From the NCBI GenBank assembly GCA_964057225.1, contig OZ059900.1:1188501-1252500 (forward strand): a stretch of 64,000 nt of DNA, given 5' to 3'. The stretch comes from Auanema rhodensis. Its lineage: Eukaryota; Nematoda; Chromadorea; Rhabditida; Rhabditidae. Both the position numbers and the translations under genes were made by a program. Below, piece by piece: positions 1 to 11,200 of the stretch. The stretch's first letter is position 1. The number at the start of each line of letters is the position of its first letter. Below the pieces are notes generated by a model that was not told the DNA's origin, did no database searches, and worked only from the letters and a program-made list of their open reading frames with translations.

Positions 1-54
1 TCAAATAGCATTACTACACTAAGTATGGTCGTTTTTATGCCTTTAACACCATAT

Positions 55-82
55 ACTCACCGATTTTTGGTACAAAATCTGT
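55..82. other. Near-invariant box of the monomer (unit 1 copy)
   Basis: The stretch from ACTCACCGATTT to the end of CAAAATCTGT stays the same in nearly all 184 monomers, while bases just after it (GTGATACTCG, GTAATACTCG, GTAATACTTG) and before it vary. Exceptions I saw are a one-base deletion in unit 13 near 4243 (GGTAAAAATC) and GGAACAAAATC in unit 41 near 13968. It does not match the CENP-B box consensus, since no CGGG is present. It could be a protein-binding site, or simply a stretch where few variants have arisen. The box is seen; its function is inference. Confidence 0.5.
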
Positions 83-182
83 GATACTCGTAAATTTTGA
101 TCATATTCGGTGAGATTCGAGAATCAAACACACATTACACGAAATAAGTTTATTTTTACGAGTTTGCACTGATATTTATTCA

Positions 183-194
183 TTTTGATCAAAA
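183..194. other. 12-bp perfect palindrome TTTTGATCAAAA
   Basis: TTTTGATCAAAA is its own reverse complement. It is present at this place in almost every monomer, followed by AAGGTCG or AAGATCG. It contains TGATCA, the second of three such sites per unit. Short dyads are common in satellite monomers; no specific binding protein can be named from this sequence. Confidence 0.75.
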
Positions 195-235
195 AAGGTC
201 GAAAATTGAAAGAATTTTTGAAATTTCCGAGTTTT
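191..235. other. Helically phased A/T tracts, possible bent DNA (unit 1 copy)
   Basis: In unit 1 the tracts AAAAAA (191-196), AAAA (202-205), AAATTT (221-226) and TTTT (232-235) have centres at 193.5, 203.5, 223.5 and 233.5, which are 10, 20 and 10 bp apart. One further tract, AATTTTT at 213-219, lies out of phase. A-tracts in step with the helix are known to curve DNA, and many satellites show this. The block recurs in every monomer with minor changes (GAATTTTTG, GATTTTTTG, GAAGTTTTG). Curvature here is inferred, not measured. Confidence 0.5.
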
Positions 236-257
236 GAGTCTAATTTGGCTAAATCGC

Positions 258-269
258 TCATATATATGA
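258..269. other. 12-bp perfect palindrome TCATATATATGA
   Basis: TCATATATATGA is self-complementary and directly abuts the third TGATCA of the unit. It is retained in nearly all monomers; unit 42 near 14500 has TCATCTATATGA, which breaks it. Monomer variants on either side (TCGCTCAT or TTGCTCAT to the left, GATCAGAAG or GATCAAAAG to the right) assort freely, so several chimeric monomers switch type near it. Confidence 0.7.
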
Positions 270-3200
270 TCAGAAGCATAGTTTTATTGTCTATGACAAA
301 AAAAATCATCAATTAAACGCTAGTGATGTTTAAATTCTGATTTTCGCTCAAATAGCATTACTACACTAAGTATGGTCGTTTTTATGCCTTTAACACCATA
401 TACTCACCGATTTTTGGTACAAAATCTGTAATACTTGTAAATTTTGATCATATTCGTTAAGATTCGAGAATCAAACACATAATACACGAAATAAGTCTAT
501 TTTTACAAGTTTGCACTGATATTTATTCATTTTGATCAAAAAAGATCGAAAATAGAAAGAATTTTTGAAATTTCCGAGTTTTGAGTCCAATTTGGCTAAA
601 TCGCTCATATATATGATCAAAAGCATAGTTTTATTGTCTATAACAACAAAAGTCATCAATTAAACGCTAGTGATGTTTAAATACTGAATTTCACTCAAAT
701 AGCATTACTACACTAAGTATGGTCGTTTTTATGCCTTTAACACCATATACTCACCGATTTTTGGTACAAAATCTGTGATACTCGTAAATTTTGATCATAT
801 TCGGTGAGATTCGAGAATCAAACACACAATACACGAAATAAGTTTATTTTTACGAGTTTGCACTGATATTTATTCATTTTGATCAAAAAAGGTCGAAAAT
901 AGAAAGAATTTTTGAAATTTCCGAGTTTTGAGTCTAATTTGGCTAAATTGCTCATATATATGATCAAAAGCATAGTTTTATTGTCTATGACAACAAAAGT
1001 CATCAATTAAACGCTAGTGATGTTTAAATACTGAATTTCGCTCAAATAGCATTACTACACTAAGTATGGTCGTTTTTATGCCTTTAACACCATATACTCA
1101 CCGATTTTTGGTACAAAATCTGTAATACTCGTAAATTTTGATCATATTCGTTAAGATTTGAGAATCAAACATACAATACACAAAATCAGTCTATTTTTAT
1201 GAGCTTGCACTGATATATATTCATTTTGATCAAAAAAGGTCGAAAATAGAAAGAATTTTTGAAATTTACGAGTTTTGAGTCCAATTGGGCTAAATCGCTC
1301 ATATATATGATCAAAAGCATAGTTTTACTGTCTATGATAACAAAAGTCTTCAAATATACACTAATAATGTGTAAATCACTGAATTTCACTCAAATAGCTT
1401 TACTACACTAAGTATGTTCGTTTTTATGCCTTTAACACCATTAACTCACCGATTTTTGGTACAAAATCTGTAATACTCGTAAATTTTGATCATATTCGTT
1501 AAGATTTGAGAATCAAACATACAATACACAAAATCAGTCTATTTTTATGAGCTTGCACTGATATATATTCATTTTGATCAAAAAAGGTCGAAAATAGAAA
1601 GAATTTTTGAAATTTCCGAGTTTTGAGTCTAATTTGGCTAAATCGCTCATATATATGATCAAAAGCATAGTTTTACTGTCTATGATAACAAAAGTCTTCA
1701 AATATACACTAATAATGTGTAAATCACTGAATTTCACTCAAATAGCTTTACTACACTAAGTATGGTCGTTTTTATGCCTTTAAAACCATATACTCACCGA
1801 TTTTTGGTACAAAATCTGTAATACTTGTAAATTTTGATCATATTCGTTAAGATTTGAAAATCAAACATACAATACACAAAATCAGTCTATTTTTATGAGC
1901 TTGCACTGATATATATTCATTTTGATCAAAAAAGGTCGAAAATAGAAAGAATTTTTGAAATTTCCGAGTTTTGAGTCTAATTGGGCTAAATCGCTCATAT
2001 ATATGATCAAAAGCATAGTTTTACTGTCTGTGATAACAAAAGTCTTCAAATATACACTAATAATGTGTAAATCACTGAATTTCACTCAAATAGCTTTACT
2101 ACACTAAGTATGGTCGTTTTTATGCCTTTAACACCATATACTCACCGATTTTTGGTACAAAATCTGTAATACTCGTAAATTTTGAACATATTCGTTAAGA
2201 TTTGAGAATCAAACATACAATACACAAAATCAGTCTATTTTTATGAGCTTGCACTGATATATATTCATTTTGATCAAAAAAGGTCGAAAATAGAAAGAAT
2301 TTTTGAAATTTCCGAGTTTTGAGTCTAATTTGGCTAAATCGCTCATATATATGATCAGAAGCATAGTTTTATTGTCTATGACAACAAAAGTCATTAATTA
2401 AACACTAATGATGTTTAAATCACTAAATTTCGCTCAAATAGCATTACTACACTAAGTATGGTCGTTTTTATGCCTTTAACACCATATACTCACCGATTTT
2501 TGGTACAAAATCTGTGATACTCGTAAATTTTGATCATATTCGGTGAGATTCGAGAATCAAACACACAATACACGAAATAAGTTTATTTTTACGAGTTTGC
2601 ACTGATATTTATTCATTTTGATCAAAAAAGGTCGAAAATAGAAAGAATTTTTGAAATTTCCGAGTTTTGAGTCTAATTTGGCTAATTCGCTCATATATAT
2701 GATCAAAAGCATAGTTTTATTGTCTATGACAACAAAAGTTATCAATTAAACGCTAGTGATGTTTAAATACTGAATTTCGCTCAAATAGCATTACTACACT
2801 AAGTATGGTCGTTTTTATGCCTTTAACACCATATACTCACCGATTTTTGGTACAAAATCTGTAATACTCGTAAATTTTGATCATATTCGTTAAGATTTGA
2901 GAATCAAACATACAATACACAAAATCAGTCTATTTTTATGAGCTTGCACTGATATATATTCATTTTGATCAAAAAAGGTCGAAAATAGAAAGAATTTTTG
3001 AAATTTACGAGTTTTGAGTCTAATTTGGCTAAATCGCTCATATATATGATCAGAAGCATAGTTTTATTGTCTATGACAACAAAAGTCATTAATTAAACAC
3101 TAATGATGTTTAAATCACTAAATTTCGCTCAAATAGCATTACTACACTAAGTATGGTCGTTTTTATGCCTTTAACACCATATACTCACCGATTTTTGGTA

Positions 3201-4518
3201 CAAAATCTGTAATACTTGTAAATTTTGATCATATTCGTTAAGATTCGAGAATCAAACACATAATACACGAAATAAGTCTATTTTTATGAGTTTGCACTGA
3301 TATTTATTCATTTTGATCAAAAAAGGTCGAAAATAGAAAGAATTTTTGAAATTTCCGAGTTTTGAGTCTAATTTGGCTAAATCGCTCATATATATGATCA
3401 AAAGCATAGTTTTACTGTCTATGATAACAAAAGTCTTCAAATATACACTAATAATGTGTAAATCACTGAATTTCACTCAAATAGCTTTACTACACTAAGT
3501 ATGGTCGTTTTTATGCCTTTAAAACCATATACTCACCGATTTTTGGTACAAAATCTGTAATACTTGTAAATTTTGATCATATTCGTTAAGATTCGAAAAT
3601 CAAACACATAATACACGAAATAAGTCTATTTTTACAAGTTTGCACTGATATTTATTCATTTTGATCAAAAAAGATCGAAAATAGAAAGAATTTTTGAAAT
3701 TTCCGAGTTTTGAGTCCAATTTGGCTAAATCGCTCATATATATGATCAAAAGCATAGTTTTATTGTCTATAACAACAAAAGTCATCAATTAAACGCTAGT
3801 GATGTTTAAATACTGAATTTCACTCAAATAGCATTACTACACTAAGTATGGTCGTTTTTATGCCTTTAACACCATATACTCACCGATTTTTGGTACAAAA
3901 TCTGTGATACTCGTAAATTTTGATCATATTCGGTGAGATTCGAGAATCAAACACCCAATACACGAAATAAGTTTATTTTTACGAGTTTGCACTGATATTT
4001 ATTCATTTTGATCAAAAAAGGTCGAAAATAGAAAGAATTTTTGAAATTTCCGAGTTTTGAGTCTAATTTGGCTAAATCGCTCATATATATGATCAGAAGC
4101 ATAGTTTTATTGTCTATGACAACAAAAGTCATTAATTAAACACTAATGATGTTTAAATCACTAAATTTCGCTCAAATAGCATTACTACACTAAGTATGGT
4201 CGTTTTTATGCCTTTAACACCATATACTCACCGATTTTTGGTAAAAATCTGTAATACTTGTAAATTTTGATCATATTCGTTAAGATTCGAGAATCAAACA
4301 CATAATACACGAAATAAGTCTATTTTTATGAGTTTGCACTGATATTTATTCATTTTGATCAAAAAAGGTCGAAAATAGAAAGAATTTTTGAATTTTCCGA
4401 GTTTTGAGTCCAATTGGGCTAAATCGCTCATATATATGATCAAAAGCATAGTTTTACTGTCTATGATAACAAAAGTCTTCAAATATACACTAATAATGTG
4501 TAAATCACTGAATTTCAC

Positions 4519-4865
4519 TCAAATAGCTTTACTACACTAAGTATGGTCGTGTTTATGCCTTTAACACCATATACTCACCGATTTTTGGTACAAAATCTGT
4601 GATACTCGTAAATTTTGATCATATTCGGTGAGATTCGAGAATCAAACACACAATACACGAAATAAGTTTATTTTTACGAGTTTGCACTGATATTTATTCA
4701 TTTTGATCAAAAAAGGTCGAAAATTGAAAGAATTTTTGAAATTTCCGAGTTTTGAGTCTAATTTGGCTAAATTGCTCATATATATGATCAAAAGCATAGT
4801 TTTATTGTCTATGACAACAAAAGTCATCAATTAAACGCTAGTGATGTTTAAATACTGAATTTCGC
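4519..4865. repeat. Chimeric monomer (unit 14)
   Basis: This unit begins like unit 33 (GTCGTGTTTA), continues with the AAATTGAAAG variant otherwise seen in units 1, 16 and 20, and ends with the TTGCTCAT variant of units 3, 18 and 22. No other monomer I read has AAATTGAAAG together with TTGCTCAT. The switch between the last two types falls between about 4728 and 4772. The simplest reading is an exchange or conversion junction at the edge of the truncated super-repeat. Confidence 0.75.
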
Positions 4866-6253
4866 TCAAATAGCATTACTACACTAAGTATGGTCGTTTT
4901 TATGCCTTTAACACCATATACTCACCGATTTTTGGTACAAAATCTGTAATACTTGTAAATTTTGATCATATTCGTTAAGATTCGAGAATCAAACACATAA
5001 TACACGAAATAAGTCTATTTTTACAAGTTTGCACTGATATTTATTCATTTTGATCAAAAAAGATCGAAAATAGAAAGAATTTTTGAAATTTCCGAGTTTT
5101 GAGTCCAATTTGGCTAAATCGCTCATATATATGATCAAAGGCATAGTTTTATTGTCTATAACAACAAAAGTCATCAATTAAACGCTAGTGATGTTTAAAT
5201 ACTGAATTTCACTCAAATAGCATTACTACACTAAGTATGGTCGTTTTTATGCCTTTAACACCATATACTCACCGATTTTTGGTACAAAATCTGTGATACT
5301 CGTAAATTTTGATCATATTCGGTGAGATTCGAGAATCAAACACACAATACACGAAATAAGTTTATTTTTACGAGTTTGCACTGATATTTATTCATTTTGA
5401 TCAAAAAAGGTCGAAAATTGAAAGAATTTTTGAAATTTCCGAGTTTTGAGTCTAATTTGGCTAAATCGCTCATATATATGATCAGAAGCATAGTTTTATT
5501 GTCTATGACAAAAAAAATCATCAATTAAACGCTAGTGATGTTTAAATTCTGATTTTCGCTCAAATAGCATTACTACACTAAGTATGGTCGTTTTTATGCC
5601 TTTAACACCATATACTCACCGATTTTTGGTACAAAATCTGTAATACTTGTAAATTTTGATCATATTCGTTAAGATTCGAGAATCAAACACATAATACACG
5701 AAATAAGTCTATTTTTACAAGTTTGCACTGATATTTATTCATTTTGATCAAAAAAGATCGAAAATAGAAAGAATTTTTGAAATTTCCGAGTTTTGAGTCC
5801 AATTTGGCTAAATCGCTCATATATATGATCAAAAGCATAGTTTTATTGTCTATAACAACAAAAGTCATCAATTAAACGCTAGTGATGTTTAAATACTGAA
5901 TTTCACTCAAATAGCATTACTACACTAAGTATGGTCGTTTTTATGCCTTTAACACCATATACTCACCGATTTTTGGTACAAAATCTGTGATACTCGTAAA
6001 TTTTGATCATATTCGGTGAGATTCGAGAATCAAACACACAATACACGAAATAAGTTTATTTTTACGAGTTTGCACTGATATTTATTCATTTTGATCAAAA
6101 AAGGTCGAAAATAGAAAGAATTTTTGAAATTTCCGAGTTTTGAGTCTAATTTGGCTAAATTGCTCATATATATGATCAAAAGCATAGTTTTATTGTCTAT
6201 GACAACAAAAGTCATCAATTAAACGCTAGTGATGTTTAAATACTGAATTTCGC
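4866..6253. repeat. 4-monomer HOR, copy 1 (1,388 bp)
   Basis: Units 15-18. The same four variants follow again in units 19-22 at 6254-7641, exactly 1,388 bp later, and units 16-18 also match units 1-3. Markers are GATCAAAGGC near 5135 and 6523 (unit 15/19), CAAAAAAAATCATC with AAATTGAAAG (unit 16/20), and TTGCTCAT (unit 18/22). I saw no difference between the two copies. The 4-mer is nested within the 19-mer super-repeat. Confidence 0.85.
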
Positions 6254-7641
6254 TCAAATAGCATTACTACACTAAGTATGGTCGTTTTTATGCCTTTAAC
6301 ACCATATACTCACCGATTTTTGGTACAAAATCTGTAATACTTGTAAATTTTGATCATATTCGTTAAGATTCGAGAATCAAACACATAATACACGAAATAA
6401 GTCTATTTTTACAAGTTTGCACTGATATTTATTCATTTTGATCAAAAAAGATCGAAAATAGAAAGAATTTTTGAAATTTCCGAGTTTTGAGTCCAATTTG
6501 GCTAAATCGCTCATATATATGATCAAAGGCATAGTTTTATTGTCTATAACAACAAAAGTCATCAATTAAACGCTAGTGATGTTTAAATACTGAATTTCAC
6601 TCAAATAGCATTACTACACTAAGTATGGTCGTTTTTATGCCTTTAACACCATATACTCACCGATTTTTGGTACAAAATCTGTGATACTCGTAAATTTTGA
6701 TCATATTCGGTGAGATTCGAGAATCAAACACACAATACACGAAATAAGTTTATTTTTACGAGTTTGCACTGATATTTATTCATTTTGATCAAAAAAGGTC
6801 GAAAATTGAAAGAATTTTTGAAATTTCCGAGTTTTGAGTCTAATTTGGCTAAATCGCTCATATATATGATCAGAAGCATAGTTTTATTGTCTATGACAAA
6901 AAAAATCATCAATTAAACGCTAGTGATGTTTAAATTCTGATTTTCGCTCAAATAGCATTACTACACTAAGTATGGTCGTTTTTATGCCTTTAACACCATA
7001 TACTCACCGATTTTTGGTACAAAATCTGTAATACTTGTAAATTTTGATCATATTCGTTAAGATTCGAGAATCAAACACATAATACACGAAATAAGTCTAT
7101 TTTTACAAGTTTGCACTGATATTTATTCATTTTGATCAAAAAAGATCGAAAATAGAAAGAATTTTTGAAATTTCCGAGTTTTGAGTCCAATTTGGCTAAA
7201 TCGCTCATATATATGATCAAAAGCATAGTTTTATTGTCTATAACAACAAAAGTCATCAATTAAACGCTAGTGATGTTTAAATACTGAATTTCACTCAAAT
7301 AGCATTACTACACTAAGTATGGTCGTTTTTATGCCTTTAACACCATATACTCACCGATTTTTGGTACAAAATCTGTGATACTCGTAAATTTTGATCATAT
7401 TCGGTGAGATTCGAGAATCAAACACACAATACACGAAATAAGTTTATTTTTACGAGTTTGCACTGATATTTATTCATTTTGATCAAAAAAGGTCGAAAAT
7501 AGAAAGAATTTTTGAAATTTCCGAGTTTTGAGTCTAATTTGGCTAAATTGCTCATATATATGATCAAAAGCATAGTTTTATTGTCTATGACAACAAAAGT
7601 CATCAATTAAACGCTAGTGATGTTTAAATACTGAATTTCGC
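6254..7641. repeat. 4-monomer HOR, copy 2 (1,388 bp)
   Basis: Units 19-22, the second copy of the tetramer at 4866-6253. It straddles the junction between the two 6,600-bp super-repeat copies at 6600/6601. The super-repeat must therefore have been cut inside a run of this tetramer, as expected if the tetramer array supplied the homology for the larger unequal exchange. Confidence 0.85.
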
Positions 7642-10600
7642 TCAAATAGCATTACTACACTAAGTATGGTCGTTTTTATGCCTTTAACACCATATACTCA
7701 CCGATTTTTGGTACAAAATCTGTAATACTCGTAAATTTTGATCATATTCGTTAAGATTTGAGAATCAAACATACAATACACAAAATCAGTCTATTTTTAT
7801 GAGCTTGCACTGATATATATTCATTTTGATCAAAAAAGGTCGAAAATAGAAAGAATTTTTGAAATTTACGAGTTTTGAGTCCAATTGGGCTAAATCGCTC
7901 ATATATATGATCAAAAGCATAGTTTTACTGTCTATGATAACAAAAGTCTTCAAATATACACTAATAATGTGTAAATCACTGAATTTCACTCAAATAGCTT
8001 TACTACACTAAGTATGTTCGTTTTTATGCCTTTAACACCATATACTCACCGATTTTTGGTACAAAATCTGTAATACTCGTAAATTTTGATCATATTCGTT
8101 AAGATTTGAGAATCAAACATACAATACACAAAATCAGTCTATTTTTATGAGCTTGCACTGATATATATTCATTTTGATCAAAAAAGGTCGAAAATAGAAA
8201 GAATTTTTGAAATTTCCGAGTTTTGAGTCTAATTTGGCTAAATCGCTCATATATATGATCAAAAGCATAGTTTTACTGTCTATGATAACAAAAGTCTTCA
8301 AATATACACTAATAATGTGTAAATCACTGAATTTCACTCAAATAGCTTTACTACACTAAGTATGGTCGTTTTTATGCCTTTAAAACCATATACTCACCGA
8401 TTTTTGGTACAAAATCTGTAATACTTGTAAATTTTGATCATATTCGTTAAGATTTGAAAATCAAACATACAATACACAAAATCAGTCTATTTTTATGAGC
8501 TTGCACTGATATATATTCATTTTGATCAAAAAAGGTCGAAAATAGAAAGAATTTTTGAAATTTCCGAGTTTTGAGTCTAATTGGGCTAAATCGCTCATAT
8601 ATATGATCAAAAGCATAGTTTTACTGTCTGTGATAACAAAAGTCTTCAAATATACACTAATAATGTGTAAATCACTGAATTTCACTCAAATAGCTTTACT
8701 ACACTAAGTATGGTCGTTTTTATGCCTTTAACACCATATACTCACCGATTTTTGGTACAAAATCTGTAATACTCGTAAATTTTGAACATATTCGTTAAGA
8801 TTTGAGAATCAAACATACAATACACAAAATCAGTCTATTTTTATGAGCTTGCACTGATATATATTCATTTTGATCAAAAAAGGTCGAAAATAGAAAGAAT
8901 TTTTGAAATTTCCGAGTTTTGAGTCTAATTTGGCTAAATCGCTCATATATATGATCAGAAGCATAGTTTTATTGTCTATGACAACAAAAGTCATTAATTA
9001 AACACTAATGATGTTTAAATCACTAAATTTCGCTCAAATAGCATTACTACACTAAGTATGGTCGTTTTTATGCCTTTAACACCATATACTCACCGATTTT
9101 TGGTACAAAATCTGTGATACTCGTAAATTTTGATCATATTCGGTGAGATTCGAGAATCAAACACACAATACACGAAATAAGTTTATTTTTACGAGTTTGC
9201 ACTGATATTTATTCATTTTGATCAAAAAAGGTCGAAAATAGAAAGAATTTTTGAAATTTCCGAGTTTTGAGTCTAATTTGGCTAATTCGCTCATATATAT
9301 GATCAAAAGCATAGCTTTATTGTCTATGACAACAAAAGTTATCAATTAAACGCTAGTGATGTTTAAATACTGAATTTCGCTCAAATAGCATTACTACACT
9401 AAGTATGGTCGTTTTTATGCCTTTAACACCATATACTCACCGATTTTTGGTACAAAATCTGTAATACTCGTAAATTTTGATCATATTCGTTAAGATTTGA
9501 GAATCAAACATACAATACACAAAATCAGTCTATTTTTATGAGCTTGCACTGATATATATTCATTTTGATCAAAAAAGGTCGAAAATAGAAAGAATTTTTG
9601 AAATTTACGAGTTTTGAGTCTAATTTGGCTAAATCGCTCATATATATGATCAGAAGCATAGTTTTATTGTCTATGACAACAAAAGTCATTAATTAAACAC
9701 TAATGATGTTTAAATCACTAAATTTCGCTCAAATAGCATTACTACACTAAGTATGGTCGTTTTTATGCCTTTAACACCATATACTCACCGATTTTTGGTA
9801 CAAAATCTGTAATACTTGTAAATTTTGATCATATTCGTTAAGATTCGAGAATCAAACACATAATACACGAAATAAGTCTATTTTTATGAGTTTGCACTGA
9901 TATTTATTCATTTTGATCAAAAAAGGTCGAAAATAGAAAGAATTTTTGAAATTTCCGAGTTTTGAGTCTAATTTGGCTAAATCGCTCATATATATGATCA
10001 AAAGCATAGTTTTACTGTCTATGATAACAAAAGTCTTCAAATATACACTAATAATGTGTAAATCACTGAATTTCACTCAAATAGCTTTACTACACTAAGT
10101 ATGGTCGTTTTTATGCCTTTAAAACCATATACTCACCGATTTTTGGTACAAAATCTGTAATACTTGTAAATTTTGATCATATTCGTTAAGATTCGAAAAT
10201 CAAACACATAATACACGAAATAAGTCTATTTTTACAAGTTTGCACTGATATTTATTCATTTTGATCAAAAAAGATCGAAAATAGAAAGAATTTTTGAAAT
10301 TTCCGAGTTTTGAGTCCAATTTGGCTAAATCGCTCATATATATGATCAAAAGCATAGTTTTATTGTCTATAACAACAAAAGTCATCAATTAAACGCTAGT
10401 GATGTTTAAATACTGAATTTCACTCAAATAGCATTACTACACTAAGTATGGTCGTTTTTATGCCTTTAACACCATATACTCACCGATTTTTGGTACAAAA
10501 TCTGTGATACTCGTAAATTTTGATCATATTCGGTGAGATTCGAGAATCAAACACCCAATACACGAAATAAGTTTATTTTTACGAGTTTGCACTGATATTT

Positions 10601-11200
10601 ATTCATTTTGATCAAAAAAGGTCGAAAATAGAAAGAATTTTTGAAATTTCCGAGTTTTGAGTCTAATTTGGCTAAATCGCTCATATATATGATCAGAAGC
10701 ATAGTTTTATTGTCTATGACAACAAAAGTCATTAATTAAACACTAATGATGTTTAAATCACTAAATTTCGCTCAAATAGCATTACTACACTAAGTATGGT
10801 CGTTTTTATGCCTTTAACACCATATACTCACCGATTTTTGGTACAAAATCTGTAATACTTGTAAATTTTGATCATATTCGTTAAGATTCGAGAATCAAAC
10901 ACATAATACACGAAATAAGTCTATTTTTATGAGTTTGCACTGATATTTATTCATTTTGATCAAAAAAGGTCGAAAATAGAAAGAATTTTTGAATTTTCCG
11001 AGTTTTGAGTCCAATTGGGCTAAATCGCTCATATATATGATCAAAAGCATAGTTTTACTGTCTATGATAACAAAAGTCTTCAAATATACACTAATAATGT
11101 GTAAATCACTGAATTTCACTCAAATAGCTTTACTACACTAAGTATGGTCGTGTTTATGCCTTTAACACCATATACTCACCGATTTTTGGTACAAAATCTG
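6601..11200. repeat. 19-monomer super-repeat, partial copy 2
   Basis: Units 20-32 and the start of unit 33, matching 1-4600 at about 99.9 % by eye. Homology ends just after CAAAATCTGT near 11201: here the text continues AATACTTG, whereas copy 1 continues GATACTCG at 4601. The stretch contains several monomer types, including 348-bp units ending GTGTAAATCACTGAATTTCA that are always followed by TCAAATAGCTTT rather than TCAAATAGCATT. Confidence 0.9.

Larger units (their letters stand above)
1..347. repeat. Representative satellite monomer (unit 1)
   Basis: This is the first complete 347-bp unit, used here as the phase reference; the start TCAAATAGC is arbitrary. I count 103 G+C, or 29.7 %. Landmarks within the unit are: a near-invariant box at 55-82, TGATCA at 98-103, 186-191 and 267-272, the palindrome TTTTGATCAAAA at 183-194, phased A/T tracts at 191-235, and the palindrome TCATATATATGA at 258-269. 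The length is close to two nucleosome repeats, as is common for satellites of 340-360 bp. I see no convincing internal sub-repeat; the three TGATCA sites are 88 and 81 bp apart but their flanks do not align well. Confidence 0.93.
1..6600. repeat. 19-monomer super-repeat, copy 1
   Basis: Units 1-19. Bases 1-4600 recur at 6601-11200 with the same order of monomer variants, including rare markers such as TATGTTCG near 1414 and 8014, TTTGAACATA near 2181 and 8781, and GTCGTGTTTA near 4547 and 11148. I saw only these differences: position 135, positions 1442-1443, position 2715, and a one-base deletion near 4243. The period is exactly 6,600 bp up to that deletion. Units 14-19 (4519-6600) have no counterpart after 11200, so the second copy is truncated. 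Near-identity over 4.6 kb implies recent amplification. Confidence 0.9.

Noticed and set aside
101-130. CENP-B box in the segment with TTCGGTGAGATTCGAG or TTCGTTAAGATTCGAG
   Set aside because: TTCG is present, but the CGGG part of the consensus is missing and the required A does not align on either strand.
113-130. Hairpin GATTC-GA-GAATC as a terminator or structured RNA
   Set aside because: The stem is five bases, many units have GATTTGAGAATC which weakens it, and there is no transcript context.
98-272. Internal sub-repeat of about 87 bp (a quarter of the unit) suggested by three TGATCA sites
   Set aside because: Spacings are 88 and 81 bp, but the flanking sequence does not align between the sites, and no fourth site occurs where expected.
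255-275. TATA-like promoter at CATATATATG
   Set aside because: It is a short palindromic AT run present in every monomer, with no downstream gene or initiator; nothing supports promoter activity.
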